The notes under the pieces are model-generated. The model searched no databases and was not told the origin of the DNA. It worked only from the letters and a program-made list of their open reading frames with translations. The position numbers and the translations under genes were made by a program. 64,000 bases of DNA from Asterochloris sp. CNOR1 (Eukaryota; Chlorophyta; Trebouxiophyceae; Trebouxiales; Trebouxiaceae): positions 186,001-250,000 of the forward strand of contig OZ017746.1 of NCBI GenBank assembly GCA_963969365.1. The letters are read 5' to 3'. Shown piece by piece: positions 46,110 to 57,555 of this stretch. Position 1 is the stretch's first letter; each line of letters opens with the position of its first letter.

Positions 46110-46262
46110 GAGCATATGTTGCAAGTACCAAAGACTATGCATGCAAAAGACACTGGTCCAGGCTGCGCCAGGGCAGCTGGAAGTCAAAACACTTTCAACA
46201 GTACATTTCAAGAGCAATGAAGAAGCTGTGACACCTGGAAAGAATGCGTGCTGCAAGCTAGA

Positions 46263-49200
46263 CTACTTGCCAAATGGCCACTTCTTGCCCCCCTTGCCAT
46301 TCTTATTGGCGCCCACAGGCTGCTTGGCCTGCATCTCCTGAAGCTCCTCAAACAGCTTCTTCTCCTCATTGCTGACCTTCTGAGGTATCTGAACTCGTAC
46401 ATGGACCTGCAGCACACAGTGTGACAGGCCTCAGCTGTGTTTCCATGGCTGGCTTCCGGCAATGCCTTTGAGAACATGAACACGAACAGTCCTCTGGGCA
46501 AACTTTCGCGGCCAGCCTGGTCCACAGGCCCAAAGCCTGACCTGGTGGTCTCCACGAGTCTGCTGCCCAAGCCGGGGCACACCCCTCTTGGACATGACCA
46601 AGGTGGTGCCTGGCTGAGTGCCTGATGGGATTCTGAGATCCACCAGGCCGTCAACTGTGGTGACCTTGACTGTGGTGCCTGCAAGTGTCAGGTGGGATGG
46701 CAGCAGTTAAGGGACAGTTGCACAAAAAGGCAAATTGCAGGGGGTGGGCTCCTGGTGGTGCAGCCTCAGCTGGGTCTGCTGGACCATGCCTGGTGGGGGA
46801 CTGTACGCCATGAGAGAGCAGACAGAAGGCACAGCTGCGCACGCTGCAGGAGCGTGGCATGGCTTGAAGTGCCTATGAACGTTGCTAATGAGACAGGCCA
46901 CAGACAGCTTTTTCAGAGATGCACAGCACTCCACCAGCTTCGCGACACATGGCTCCCGTCAGCCAATCAACTAGCCACCCCATGTGCACCCATGCCCTCA
47001 CCTAGGATGGCTTCAAGGTAGGAGATGCCCACATCTGAGTGCACAGTGACGCCCTCTCGCCGCAGCTCTGGGTGCTCCCGCACAGACACAAACACGTACA
47101 GGTCCCCAGTCTCGCCGCCTGCAGCCGGGACAGACAATGGATGAGCACACCACAGCGGTGCAGGCACAAGGGCGGGCAGTGCAGGCAACAAACAGCCAGC
47201 TCAGAACACTGCAGCCTCCAGGGTGGCCCAGCCTAAGGGCCTCCTGAGACGCGCGATGCAGGCATTGTGGGGCGAAATTCAGGCACCACGGTGCGTAGCG
47301 CCGGAGCTTGCACACCTGGCTGCCTGTACCACAGCAGACATGGCAGTAGGCCAGCGGCGCAACAGGTGGCACTGCCCTGGCAGGCAGGATGCACTGACAG
47401 GCAGTCTGCACAGCAACACATGCCGGCATGGGGCCATGCCGCTGCCCTGCACCAGGACACTGGCAGATGGCCACAGAGCCCATCTGACGTCTCTCACAGG
47501 CTGGAACAGCCCGTCATGGGTGGAAGCGGATGGCATGTGGCCCCAGCACACAGCAGGGAAGCGCATGCCATGTGGCCCTAGCACAAAGCAGCACAGAGGC
47601 CACAGCCAGGGAGTCGCAAACAACATAAAGGCCCCAAATAAGGGTAGTTTGTGTGGACAGAAAGGTTGAAAACTGGCACGACATGACTTGGCCTTGCACC
47701 TTCGTGGCCAGCGCTGCCCTCTCAGGAACGTGCAGCTGGTGTCCACCCCAGGCAGCACCACAGACTGGTCTCCTTGCACTGTCATGGCATGGCATGACGC
47801 TTGATGCCTAAAGGCCTTTGCCGGCAGCCCCTGTGCTTGTACCAACTGATCACATGGGTCCATGACAGCATGCGCATGACTGCGCCTGATGGTGTTCTCC
47901 AAGCAACTTCACACCGCTGCGCTGCTCTCTGTGCGCTGTGCAGCCGAACGCTGGTGGCCGCATGGCACAACATGACAGGGCATGGCTTGGCGCAACATGT
48001 CTTGGCATGAGATGGCATGGCGTGACGCACCATGTCTCACACTTGCAGCCAGCGTTACCCTCTCCCCCTACACAGAGCCGGTTGCCAGTGTTGACCCGGG
48101 GTTGACTGATATCGCTGTGCACATGAGCATGCTGTGCCTGCCTCACCCTTGCGGCCGGCATTGCCCTCCCCACGCACACGCAGGCGGCTCCCGGTGTCCA
48201 CGCCAGGGGGCACGCGCAGGCTGATCTTCTTGCTGCGCCGCACGCGGCCATCGCCGCCGCAGGTGCTGCAGGGCGTGCTGCGCTCGCCAGCCCCCTCACA
48301 ATCAGGGCAGGTGGCCACCTGCAGAGGGTGGCTCTAGGGTTGGACCGGCTGAGTGGGCAGTGCAGTTGGAGCAGGTGGCATGTGTGTGGCACGGTGGCCA
48401 CCTGCAGAGGGTGGGTCTGGGAACGCACTGGCTGAGGGAGCAGTACAGTTGGTACAGGTGGCATGTGTGTGGCATGGTGGTAAAGCAAAGCAGCGTGAGC
48501 ATGTGTGCAGCTGCAGGGTGTGCTGCCTTATTTGACATGCTGACCCGTCAGGGCTAGGTGTGCTGTCTCGACTGTGCCAATATGCGCTGCCTGTTGCAAC
48601 CCCACCTGCTGGAAGGCGCCCAGGGGGGTGCGGGTGACTGATACGACCTGCCCAGCTCCATTGCAGGTGGAGCAGGTTGACGGCTGGGTACCGCTCTTGA
48701 TGCCGCTGCCAGTACAGGTGGAGCAGGCCTCTAGCCGGCTCACGTCTAGCTCCTTGCTGCAGGGCAGGAGGGAGCGACGATTCTGAGCAGAGATGCGAGT
48801 GAAGCAGGTAGGTGGCCGAGTCCAGCTCTCGATGCTGCAGGTGAGATAGGCAGAGCAGGTCTCCAGACGGCTCACAGCTCCTTGCTGCAGGGCAGAAGGC
48901 AGTGGTGGCTGTGAGAACAGGCACAGGTGAAGCAGGTAGGTGGCCGGGGCCCGCTCTCGACGCTGCAGAAGAGATAGGCAAAGCAGGCCCTTTGGGCGCC
49001 TCACCACCAGCTCCTTGCTGCAGGAAGGGTTTGTACAAATAAGTGAACAATACCCATAAGATTTCATGTTCTTGTGAGCTTACTTTGGTGCAGGGAATCT
49101 GTCTCTGTCATTCCCCAGAGGGCTATGGCCCACTAAGGGCTCATGGCGGTCAGCGGAGAAGGGTGCTGAGTGCAGGCCACAGAGGCGCAGCACAGTGAGA

Positions 49201-50466
49201 CGCTCACACAATCGGACTGTTGGCCAATCCAGATCCGTCAGGCTCTCTGAAAGGCTCTGAGACCTTGACCCTCGCCATGCTCTCCATAAAAACTCACTTG
49301 GTGCCAAAGACGGCCTCCAGGAAGGTGAGCTGCAGGTCATAGCGCTCATCCTCCCCTGGCTGTGCGCGGCTGCGCCCGCCGCCCCCGCCAAAGGGGCTGC
49401 GCCCGCCGCCCCCAAAGAACTGGTCAAACAGGTCAAAGGGGCTGCTGAAGTCGCCCATGCCGCCCATGCCCTGACCCCCCATGCCGCCCATGCCACCCTT
49501 GAGGCCAGCCTCGCCATACCTGCAGCAGCAGCCCGGAGCACTGGTCAGCAAGGCCACCTTGATGCTACACTGGCATCCACTTGCTCTTTGAGAGGAAGTC
49601 AAGGGGATCAGAGTGCGCTGAACCAGGATCAGAGCGCATCATCTGAGCAGGTGCGGGCCTGGGTCTGTTGCTTGCCAGGGGCAGCAACTTGGTGCGCGCT
49701 TCACAATTCTGCACTGCGCCCTTCTGGAGATTCAAAGGCAATGGGTGCCAGCATGCCTTGCAGGCAGCCCTTGCAGACTCCCAGGGCTTGCCCTGACCTG
49801 CATGCTGGCAAGCCTGCAGGCGCCAGCTCCCCTTGCACTGCAGCACACAGCGCTGCCTGAGGTGTGCGTGTTGTCACGCCCTGGATCAACAAAATCATGC
49901 CAGACATTACTGACCGGAGCATGCCGCCAGAGCTTGCGCTGCAGCAGAACAATGTGCCCAGACTGATGACCACCAGCGCCCACATGGTCCGCATGGGCCT
50001 TGAAACAGCATCCTTCACCCAGCAAGACAGCAAGACAGAGGCCCCACGAGCCCCCACGCGGCAACAGACCAGTGAGCAGGCTGTTGCTTCCTCGATGGTC
50101 ACAGGTGCCCCACACAACATCATCAGAGCAGGCAGCATCCTGCAGCCCCAGCTCTCAGGTTGTGAGTGACCTCCTTGAAGTTGGCAAACAGCACAGCAGT
50201 ACTCCATCAAGGGGGCACAGAGGAAGCTGTACCAAGGTGGCCATCAACAGCAGCTGACAACACTGAACCCCTGCGCACCGGTCATAGATGCCCCGCTTGG
50301 AGTCGTCGGACAGGACCTCGTAGGCATTGGAGATGCGCTTGAACTTCTCCTCTGCCCCATCCTCCTTGTTGACATCCGGGTGGTACTGCCTCGCCTTCTG
50401 CCGGTAGGCCGTCTTGATGGCCTTCTTGTCGGCGCCACGGTCCACTCCCAGCACATCGTAGAAGTC
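46263..50466 (-). CDS. Type I DnaJ (Hsp40) co-chaperone
   Basis: Exons are 50279-50466, 49298-49519, 48606-48756, 48147-48318, 47002-47118, 46542-46678 and 46263-46406, all phase-consistent (376 aa), plus an unresolved N-terminal exon upstream of 50466. The order is: J domain beginning [15 protein letters not shown] with the HPD triad ([10 protein letters not shown]); a Gly/Phe region with GGMGG repeats; four CxxCxGxG zinc motifs ([32 protein letters not shown]); the client-binding beta domains ([40 protein letters not shown]); and a Lys/Gly-rich tail. It stimulates Hsp70 ATPase and hands over clients. The sequence style resembles plastid/cyanobacterial DnaJ, so a transit peptide is expected in the missing exon. 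Confidence 0.92.
48311..48490. repeat. Copies of a DnaJ exon start (48318 edge)
   Basis: The true acceptor region (plus strand GTGGCCACCTGCAGAGGGTGG at 48311) recurs almost exactly at ~48393, and a reduced form (GTGGCATGTGTGTGGCA.GGTGG) recurs at ~48376 and ~48460. The unit is ~80 bp, in the intron preceding the exon. Confidence 0.7.
48757..49025. repeat. Two decayed copies of DnaJ exon 48606-48756 start
   Basis: On the plus strand the exon edge CAC.TCTAGCTCCTTG|CTGCAGGGCAG recurs at ~48870-48895 and ~49005-49030, ~130 bp apart. The flanking GA..TAGGCAGAGCAGG.C is also repeated. Each keeps CTTGCTGCAG, that is, a full acceptor on the minus strand. Confidence 0.75.
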
Positions 50467-52100
50467 CTGCACAGGCACGCGCAGAAGTGAACGTGTTGCA
50501 AGGACTTGCAGGGTGCCACAAAGCTGGCTCGTGTGCAGATCCAATCCCCTCCCTCATGCTGCCCTGCAGCAGTCTGCTCATGCCCTGCCGGGGATCGGCC
50601 TTCCCCTGCAGACAGCGGCCTCGCTCCACATGTGACGCCAGCTGCCTGACCCTGTCGCTGCTGCCCACGTGAAGAGGACCCCAGCTCAGCTCAGCAAGCC
50701 AGCAGCACACTTCACCCGCTGGATGGCAGCTGAGTCAAGCAGCTGGCATGCGAACCTGACACCTTGCACCCATGTGACACTCTCAAGTGTATGGAAACCG
50801 CTGACACTGTACACAGCCTGTGTTGATTGAGAGTTCCAAGTGCTGGTGTAGCCTCAGCAGTGAGATTTGCCCCAAGTGAAGAGCTGACACCCAGCTTGGC
50901 TGCCAGGTAGCTGCCTCTCCACACATCTCTGCTGAGGGCCCAGATGCAATCTGTTGCAGCAGGGCATGGAGGGAGGTCACGCTGCCTGCAACGCGGGCCA
51001 TGCCGCCGGTCCCAGGCAATCCCATATAATGGACCAGTGCCTCAGCCCATGGCCATGCAACAGTCCATGCAGCATCAGCTGCAGTCTGGCCACAGGCTCG
51101 CCCCCCGTGCAGCCCTGACGCACCTGCTCTGCCCTGACCACTTGCGCTGTGCCGCGCCGCTTGGTCGCCCTATGCCGCTCCTGTCGGTCGCACCGCAGCT
51201 CAAGCCTGCTGCCCCACAGACTGCTGGAGTGCCGGGCAGAGCACCGGAGCTCATGCGTCTGCTGGTTCCGCCTCCTGTGCTGGTGGGAGCACTGCCACAG
51301 TCCCCCCAATGGAGCCAGGCACTGTGGGGCGGCAGCTTGCTGGCTGCTGCTGGGCAGCATCCTGCCTGAAAGCCGCTCTGCAGGCAGCGCAGCAGGTCAG
51401 CACCTGCGCAGCATGGTGTCCAGGAAGCTCCTGGTGCTGCAGCGCCAACAAGGCCTGCTTGATGTTTGAATGCTGAAATGAGATGCAGCCCGTGCATCAG
51501 AAGTGTCCCAGCATCTCAGTAGCAGGCACGTCAGGCATGGACACTGGGCCGTCTGGGGTGAAACTTGCCTGACCGCAGAACTTTGCTGCTGTGATGTCTA
51601 GCTGGCGATCTGGAGTGTTGGCAAGTTCTCTCTAAGTGGTCTCCTTGGAAGACTTCCAGAAACGGAGTTGGCTGACCTAGACTTGGGTGTGCGGCCGCTC
51701 TGGACGCTCTCATGTGCAGCCCGATGGTCCCCATAGACTAGGCTTCACGCGAATCATGAACATCAACCTGCAAAGCAGGTAGCAGTGGTTACCAAACTGG
51801 CCATGCTTGTGTTGTTTTGGCACGACAGGCTCCTGACAACTAATTCATGCTGCCCAGCTGATTGCCTTAGACACTTGCTAGCGCTAAAGGTTGAGCGCAG
51901 CAAAGGCGAAACGTGCAGCCCTTACGGCAGCATTGTGTGCAACATGCAGCTGCAGCAGGCCACCTTCAAGTGGCACAGTGAATGCGGCAGCCTGACTACT
52001 CCTACACCAAGCAGACCAGCTCTACGCAGCTTTCACAACGCTGCCAAAGCTGCCAATGAGCTTACCACACAGCCATCACAACCAAGGCCATGCAAGGATC
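50467..52100. other. DnaJ upstream region and intergenic DNA
   Basis: The DnaJ N-terminal exon and promoter should lie here. One candidate is a minus-strand piece ending near 50995 that starts MARVAGSVTSLHALLQQIA and is acid-poor, like a transit peptide, but its donor is unclear. The rest shows no gene. From ~51900 the sequence resembles the 5' region of the zinc-ribbon genes. Confidence 0.35.
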
Positions 52101-52205
52101 GATCAATAGCACTCAAAAGCCAGCGCACCTGCCTGTTGCTGCACTACTGTTGTGCAGGCCTTGTTGCTGCCAGAGCACAGCAGCGTAACACCTGCTCTAT
52201 CTGCA

Positions 52206-53087
52206 GGCAAATCTGATGAGCATGCTGGCCCTGACACTAGCCAGCTGGCTTCATGCCTGCAGCAGGAGTGGGACCATGAGGCTAACGCCCACCTGGGCAA
52301 GATCATTGTTAGACCCTGGAGGCACAGGAAGGCCTGGTGGTGCAGCGGCCTGTGCAAGGCTGGGCAGCCACACAGGTGGCAGGCAAGTGTCGGCCATCGC
52401 TCAGATGGCACCAACTGCCCCTACAAGACTGGCAGAGCAGTTTGCCCCTGCAACGACCTGGCCCACAACCACCCAGAGTGGCAGCAGAGTGGGACTGGGA
52501 GGCCAGTAGGGGAAGGACACCAGAGGCTGTGACAGCAAGCAGCACAAACTGAAGCAGCCTGGAGGTGTGGCCTCTGTGGCACACAGATGGAGTGCCCATG
52601 CGTTTGACAGGACACAGCATGGGACTGGATGCCCCCGGTGTGGCGTGAGGCTGGCTCCAAGAAGACAAGGCAGCCCGGCATCAGCACTGAAGCACCACAC
52701 CTGCTGGCCGAGTGGCACTGGGAAGCCAATGAGAAGCACGGCTGGCACCTGGAACAGGTCACCCTGGGCTCAAACAAGAAGGTGCAATGGGTCGTGCATG
52801 ATGAGTGCAAGCTGGGCCTGGTGCACAGATCACAGGCATCACTAGGCTGGCTCCCCATTCCCATCTGGCAAGGCTCTGTGTGCCTGCAACTCCTTGGCTG
52901 TGCAGTGCCCAGAGGCAGCAGGTCTGTGGGGGTTGTCTGTCAAACAGAGGCCTGACCCCCTAACATGTGACCTGGCAATACCGCCAACAGGTATGCTGGA
53001 GAAAGCCAGATGGCTGGCAGTGGCAGCAGAGGATTGATGAAGTTGTTAAAAACGTCAGAAGGCATGAAGAGAAATCGACAAAGTAGC
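52206..53087 (+). pseudogene. Zinc-ribbon (DUF4379-like) copy B, broken
   Basis: After a TCTGCAG acceptor the sequence follows copies A and D closely: TCTGATGAGCATGCTGGCC, ...GACTGGGAGGCCA..., then GGATGCCCCCGGTGTGG. The frame changes several times between 52480 and 52990, so no long protein results. The 3' end (AGTTGTTAAAAACGTCAGAAGGCATG) still matches the intact paralogues. It is a host-gene relic, or a gene with several more introns than its relatives. Confidence 0.65.
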
Positions 53088-53289
53088 TTCACCAGCATGG
53101 TTTCTATCTTGGATGTCTCAAGCAAGGTCAACTCTGATGTTGTCTGTGTCAGGAAGCTCACGCCCCAGAGGTGTGCAATGACATTTCTTCTGCCTCCCAT
53201 ACTGCATGTGCTTTGTGTGCACCCACTCGAATTGCACCTGCAAAAGTGGTCCTCCACAAGGCCATCATTGTTGACAAGGGCGACAGAGG

Positions 53290-54100
53290 ATTCAGCCTCT
53301 GATGGCCTGAGCTACAGACCACATGATCCGCTGAGCTCTTCCTCAAGCCCAGCCAAAGTTTGCAGTTTACATTGACATGCATTCTGTACCTTCAGTTGGT
53401 GGCGAGACTAGTGGCCACTTGCCCATACTGGACACGTGCACGCCAGATCCCAGTCATCCAGCCAAGGTCAGGCATGAGGTACCCAGCAACACTTCTGTTT
53501 AGGCCACAGAGGAGGCTTTTGCAATTTCATTCACTGCAGAGCTGCCCAGTCACAAGGCGAGGTCATGGCAAGACAATTAGAAGGTTCACTCACAGCAGAC
53601 TTGTCAGTCAAGACCTCACTGATGTGTTGCCCACCTGCCTTTTCAGGACAGTGCCACACCTGCCGAGTCTGCAAGCAAACTGGCAGTCTGGGCCAGGAGA
53701 TTGGCCCCAGTACCGGCCGCCTGGGCCTGCACCTGCAGCAGGAGTGGGACCACATCACCTGGCCAGGATCACCAGCCTACTTCAGCATGGGGGAGGGCCT
53801 GCTGGACCAGTGGCATTCACAAGGCGGGGCAGCCGCACATGTGGCAAACAGCAATTCGCATAAGGACACACAGCTACAGTCACCCTTCAAGCCTGGCAGA
53901 GCAGTTTGCCCCTGTGAGCTGACCCACGACCACTCAGATGTGGCAGCAGAGTGGGACTGGGAGGGCAATAGGACAGGTCCTCAAGATTGTGGCGCCAGGG
54001 AGCGATATCAAGGCAGCCATGGTGTTGTGGCCTCTGTGGGCACGATAGGAGCCCTGCTGCAGCCCCTGTAGCCTTCCTCATCTTGACTGTCAGCACAGAG
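53290..54100 (+). pseudogene. Zinc-ribbon copy C, short diverged form
   Basis: Encodes a recognisable but interrupted module: SLGQEIGPSTGRLGLHLQQE, then CPCELTHDHSDVAAEWDWEG, then loss of frame. It lacks the second half seen in copies A and D. Its flanks (GATCCCAGTC..., AGAGGAGG...) match those of copy F, so C and F are duplicates of one short-form unit. Confidence 0.55.
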
Positions 54101-54204
54101 TACAAAGGGGCCAGAGGCACCTATGGGCTGTGCATGGAGATTACGTCAGGGGCCCACAGCTGTGGTGCCATGCTGCCCTTCTCAAGAAATCATCAGACTG
54201 AAGC

Positions 54205-55340
54205 ATGCTCATGACCACTCGTCCATTCTGGAGCTCCCAGAATACAGCTGTGCTGCCAAGATTATGCATGAGACACCTGACACCAAAGCTACCGAAGATG
54301 CACAGGAGGCCCCACCAGGCAGCTACACCAGGTGAGGCCGGTCAGAGAGAAACTCAAGGCGAGCATGTCTACCTGTGCAGCAGTCCTGTGATTCATTCCT
54401 TGGGTGCGCACAGCAGCACAACATAAGTGTTTTGTCTGCAGGCAAGTCTGAGCACCAGGCTGGCCCCGACACCAGCAGACTGGCTCCGCACCTGCAACAG
54501 GAGTGGGACCATGCGGCCAACGCCCACCTGGGCGGCATCATCGTCACGCCCCAGAGCAATAGGAAGGCCTGGTGGAGGAGCGGTATGTGCAAGACTGGGC
54601 AGCCGCATAAGTGGCAGGCAACAGTCAGCCATCGCTTCAGGGGCAACAGCTGCCCCAATGACAGTGGCAAAGCAGTTTGTCCCTGCAACGATCTGGCCCA
54701 CAACCACCCAGAGGTGGCAGCAGAGTGGGACTGGGAGGGCAATGGGGACAGGACACCAGAGACTGTGGCAGCAGGCAGCGCAAGCGAGGCAGTCTGGAGG
54801 TGTGGCCGTTGTGGGCACAGCTGGACCGCCCCTGTATACAGAAGAACAAATCATGGGGCTGGATGCCCCCGATGTGCCCATGAGGCCCGCTGCACTAAAC
54901 CGAGGCAGCCTAGCATTAGTGTTGGAGCACCACACCTGCTGGCTGAGTGGGACTGGGAAGCCAACAAGAGGCGTGGCTGGCACCCAGACCAGGTCACTCT
55001 CGGCTCGCACAAGAAGGTGCACTGGGTCGTGCAAAACGAGTGCAAGCTTGGCCTGGTGCACAGATGGCAGGCGTCACCGTGTTGTCGCACTGGAAAGACC
55101 TCTGGCTCCCCCTTTCCATCTAGCAGGAGTGTGTGTGCCTGCAACTCCCTGGCTGTTCAGTGCCCAGAGGCAGCAGACCTGTGGGACTCTCTGTCAAACG
55201 GAGACCTCACTCCTGGTGATGTAACCAAGCAGTCAAACAAGCTCGTGGCCTGGAAGGGTCCAGATGGCAGGCAGTGGCAGCAGAGAGTTTCTGAAGTTGT
55301 CATGATTGTCAGAGAACATCAAGCAAGATCCACTGAGTAA
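54205..55340 (+). CDS. Zinc-ribbon (DUF4379-like) repeat protein, copy D, intact
   Basis: Two exons, 54205-54331 (donor GTGAGG) and 54442-55340 (acceptor TCTGCAG), join in phase 1 to give about 341 aa, the same length as copy A. The first exon starts MLMTTRPFWSSQNTAVLPR and is rich in Arg, Lys and Thr, like an organelle presequence; copy A starts MLEATRPLW. The second exon carries four trypto-rich modules. The clearest zinc ribbon is VWRCGRCGHSW...GAGCPRCAHEA. Repeated landmarks are HLLAEWDWEANKR and LTPGDVTKQSNKLVAWKGP. Cysteines are partly lost in the flanking modules, as in copy A. It is the only fully open member of the 52-57 kb cluster. Molecular role unknown. Confidence 0.75.
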
Positions 55341-55369
55341 CCTCATCAGTACAATCTTCAGACGCAGTC

Positions 55370-55660
55370 TGTGCCAGGGTGAGGCGCATACTGCAGAGGA
55401 GTGCAGAGGCATCTTCGTCCGTCTTCCATACTGCCGTTTCCCCTTGGCCATGCTGTGTGTGCTTGCAAATCCCTCGCTGTGCACTGCCCAGTGGCAACAG
55501 ACTTGTGGGACTGTCTGTCAAGTGGAGACCTCAACCCTGGTGCTGTAGCAGTACAATTGCACAAAGTTGTGGCCTGAAAGGGTCCAGATGGCAGGCCCTG
55601 GCAGGAGAGGATTCAGGAGCTTTCAATCTTGTCAGAAGGCAGACAGCACTGTAGCAGCTT
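55370..55660 (+). pseudogene. Zinc-ribbon copy E, 3' fragment
   Basis: It matches only the last quarter of copy D: CTCGCTGTGCACTGCCCAGTGG, then GACTTGTGGGACTGTCTGTC, then TGGCCTGAAAGGGTCCAGATGGCAGGC, where the frame has a stop (TGA). It follows D directly, so it is probably a partial tandem duplicate. Confidence 0.65.
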
Positions 55661-55914
55661 CACCAGTGCAACTGCCAGCTTGGTTTCTTTCAGCAAGGTC
55701 AATGCTGTTGTTTGTCAACATGCTGTTGTCAGTGCCAGGATGAGGCGCATCTCTGAGTTGCGTGTGCGATGTGTCTGCACTTCAAACTGCCAATACATGA
55801 GCGCAGCATGCAGCTCACAGCAGCTAGCTAGCCTGCAACTCTGCTTGCATCTGCAGAAGGGGTCCTTCAGAAGGCTGTGGGCAGCATTTGTTTAACATGT
55901 TGACAGGATTGACA

Positions 55915-56690
55915 GAAAACTTTGCCATTGATGGCCTGAGCGCCACAAACCAAACAATCATTGCAGCTCTTTCACAAACCCAGCTGAAGCATGCACATGC
56001 ATTTGCGTCATGATGTGTGATCATGCCTTCAGACAATGCTGAGTCTGGCTGGTAACTGCATAGTGACACTAGAGTCGCCAGATCCCAGTGCAGACAATGA
56101 GGTACCACAGCAACACTTTTGCTCAAGCCGCAGAGGAGGTCCCGCTGCAGAGCTACATGGTCGCAAGGTGAGGCCACGCCAAGATGTTCAGCATTTCCAC
56201 CAAAGTAGGCCTGTCATTTGAGACCTCGGCGAGGTGTTGCGCGCCTGCTCCAGCATAGCGGCGCAGCATTTGCCATGCCTGCAAGCATATTTGGCAGTCT
56301 GGGGCAGAAGGCTGGCCCCAGTACCAGCCGCCTGAGCCTGCACCTGCAGCAGGAGTGGGACCAGGCCACCTGGCCAGGCTCACCACACACGCAAAGGCTT
56401 GCTGGACCAGTGGCATTTGCAAGGCTCGGCAGCTGCACGAGTGGCAGTCTACGTTTTATGTATGGACAAATGGCAACAGTCACCCCTTCAATTGGCAGAG
56501 CAGTATGCCCCTGTAATGACCTGGCCTACGACCACGCAGATGTGGCAGCAGAATGGGACTGGGAGGGCAACAGGACCAGACACTAGAGACTGTGGCGCCA
56601 GGCAGCAACATCAAGGCAGCATGGTGTTAAGCCCTGCCGCAGCCAGTGCATCCTTCCTGATCTGGACTGTCAGCACAGATCAGAAGAAGC
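55915..56690 (+). pseudogene. Zinc-ribbon copy F, short diverged form
   Basis: Open in its first part (GQKAGPSTSRLSLHLQQEWD, CPCNDLAYDHADVAAEWDWE), then out of frame. Like copy C it is the short form, and its upstream flank matches C over several hundred bases. It ends in the conserved CCCACAGCTGTGGT block that also precedes copies A and D. Confidence 0.55.
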
Positions 56691-56699
56691 CATTGGGCT

Positions 56700-57555
56700 T
56701 GGGACATGGGATATGGGACATGAGTCAGAGACCCACAGCTGTGGTCCATGCTGCGCACACGCTGTCCTGGAACACCTGGAGTACTGACCGCAAAGGCTCC
56801 CTTTTCGAACGATGAAGCCACAGAACTACGTTCCTGGAGTAAGCTCCTGCTTCAGGATGCAGTGAAGGCAACCCTCCAGGCAAAACCAGGCAGCATGCAC
56901 ACTTCACAGGCTAAAGGCGGCATATGTGATGTGTTGCTCATTGTGTCACGCACGTGTTGCCTTCACATGCACGCTGTGCACTTCATGGCAACATTCTGTT
57001 GGGGACTGGAGCCATCAAGCTGAGCGTCTTGCCAAAACACAGCCACCTGCAGCGCCTTTGAAGTACTTTCTGGCTGCATGACTTGTGACATGTGGGGCTT
57101 CTGGGCTGCGCTGGCTCATGTAGTGAAGGGTCCTTGCTGCTCACAAAGCAAATGGCAAGCAGGCGATCATCTCAGACAATTGCTCAACGAGCAATTAGAC
57201 ACGAGAGCCCAATGGATGTGCAGCAACACGTCCTGCAGCGCAGATCTTCAACTTGCACGCTGTATTGCGGGGAAAGATGGCGTTTGACAGGCATGGGCCT
57301 GGTGTGACACAGGTCAGCTCCATCGTGGCATATGTTACATAAATTGGCAAGATCTCATCCCGGGACCAAACGGCAACAGCCTTGCAGATCCAGGGATGCC
57401 GTACCCCATGCTGATCTCACTCAGCCATGTCTCTCACACAATCCTACCTCACCAGTCAAGACCAGCTTTGGCAGCCCTTGTGCTTCTTTCAAGGAGCCTG
57501 CAAACAGCAAATTCGTTGGCAGCCCTTGAGTCTGCCTTGAGGAGCTTGCACCACC
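56700..57555. other. Intergenic region before GT2 gene
   Basis: It begins with the CCCACAGCTGTGGT block otherwise found in front of the zinc-ribbon genes (A at ~33045, D at ~54155). No zinc-ribbon body follows. The rest has no coding exon and should include the promoter of the rightward GT2 gene. Confidence 0.4.

Noticed and set aside
49860-50170. 101-codon plus-strand frame inside a DnaJ intron
   Set aside because: Better composition than most shadows, but no splice context, homology or start context supports a nested gene.
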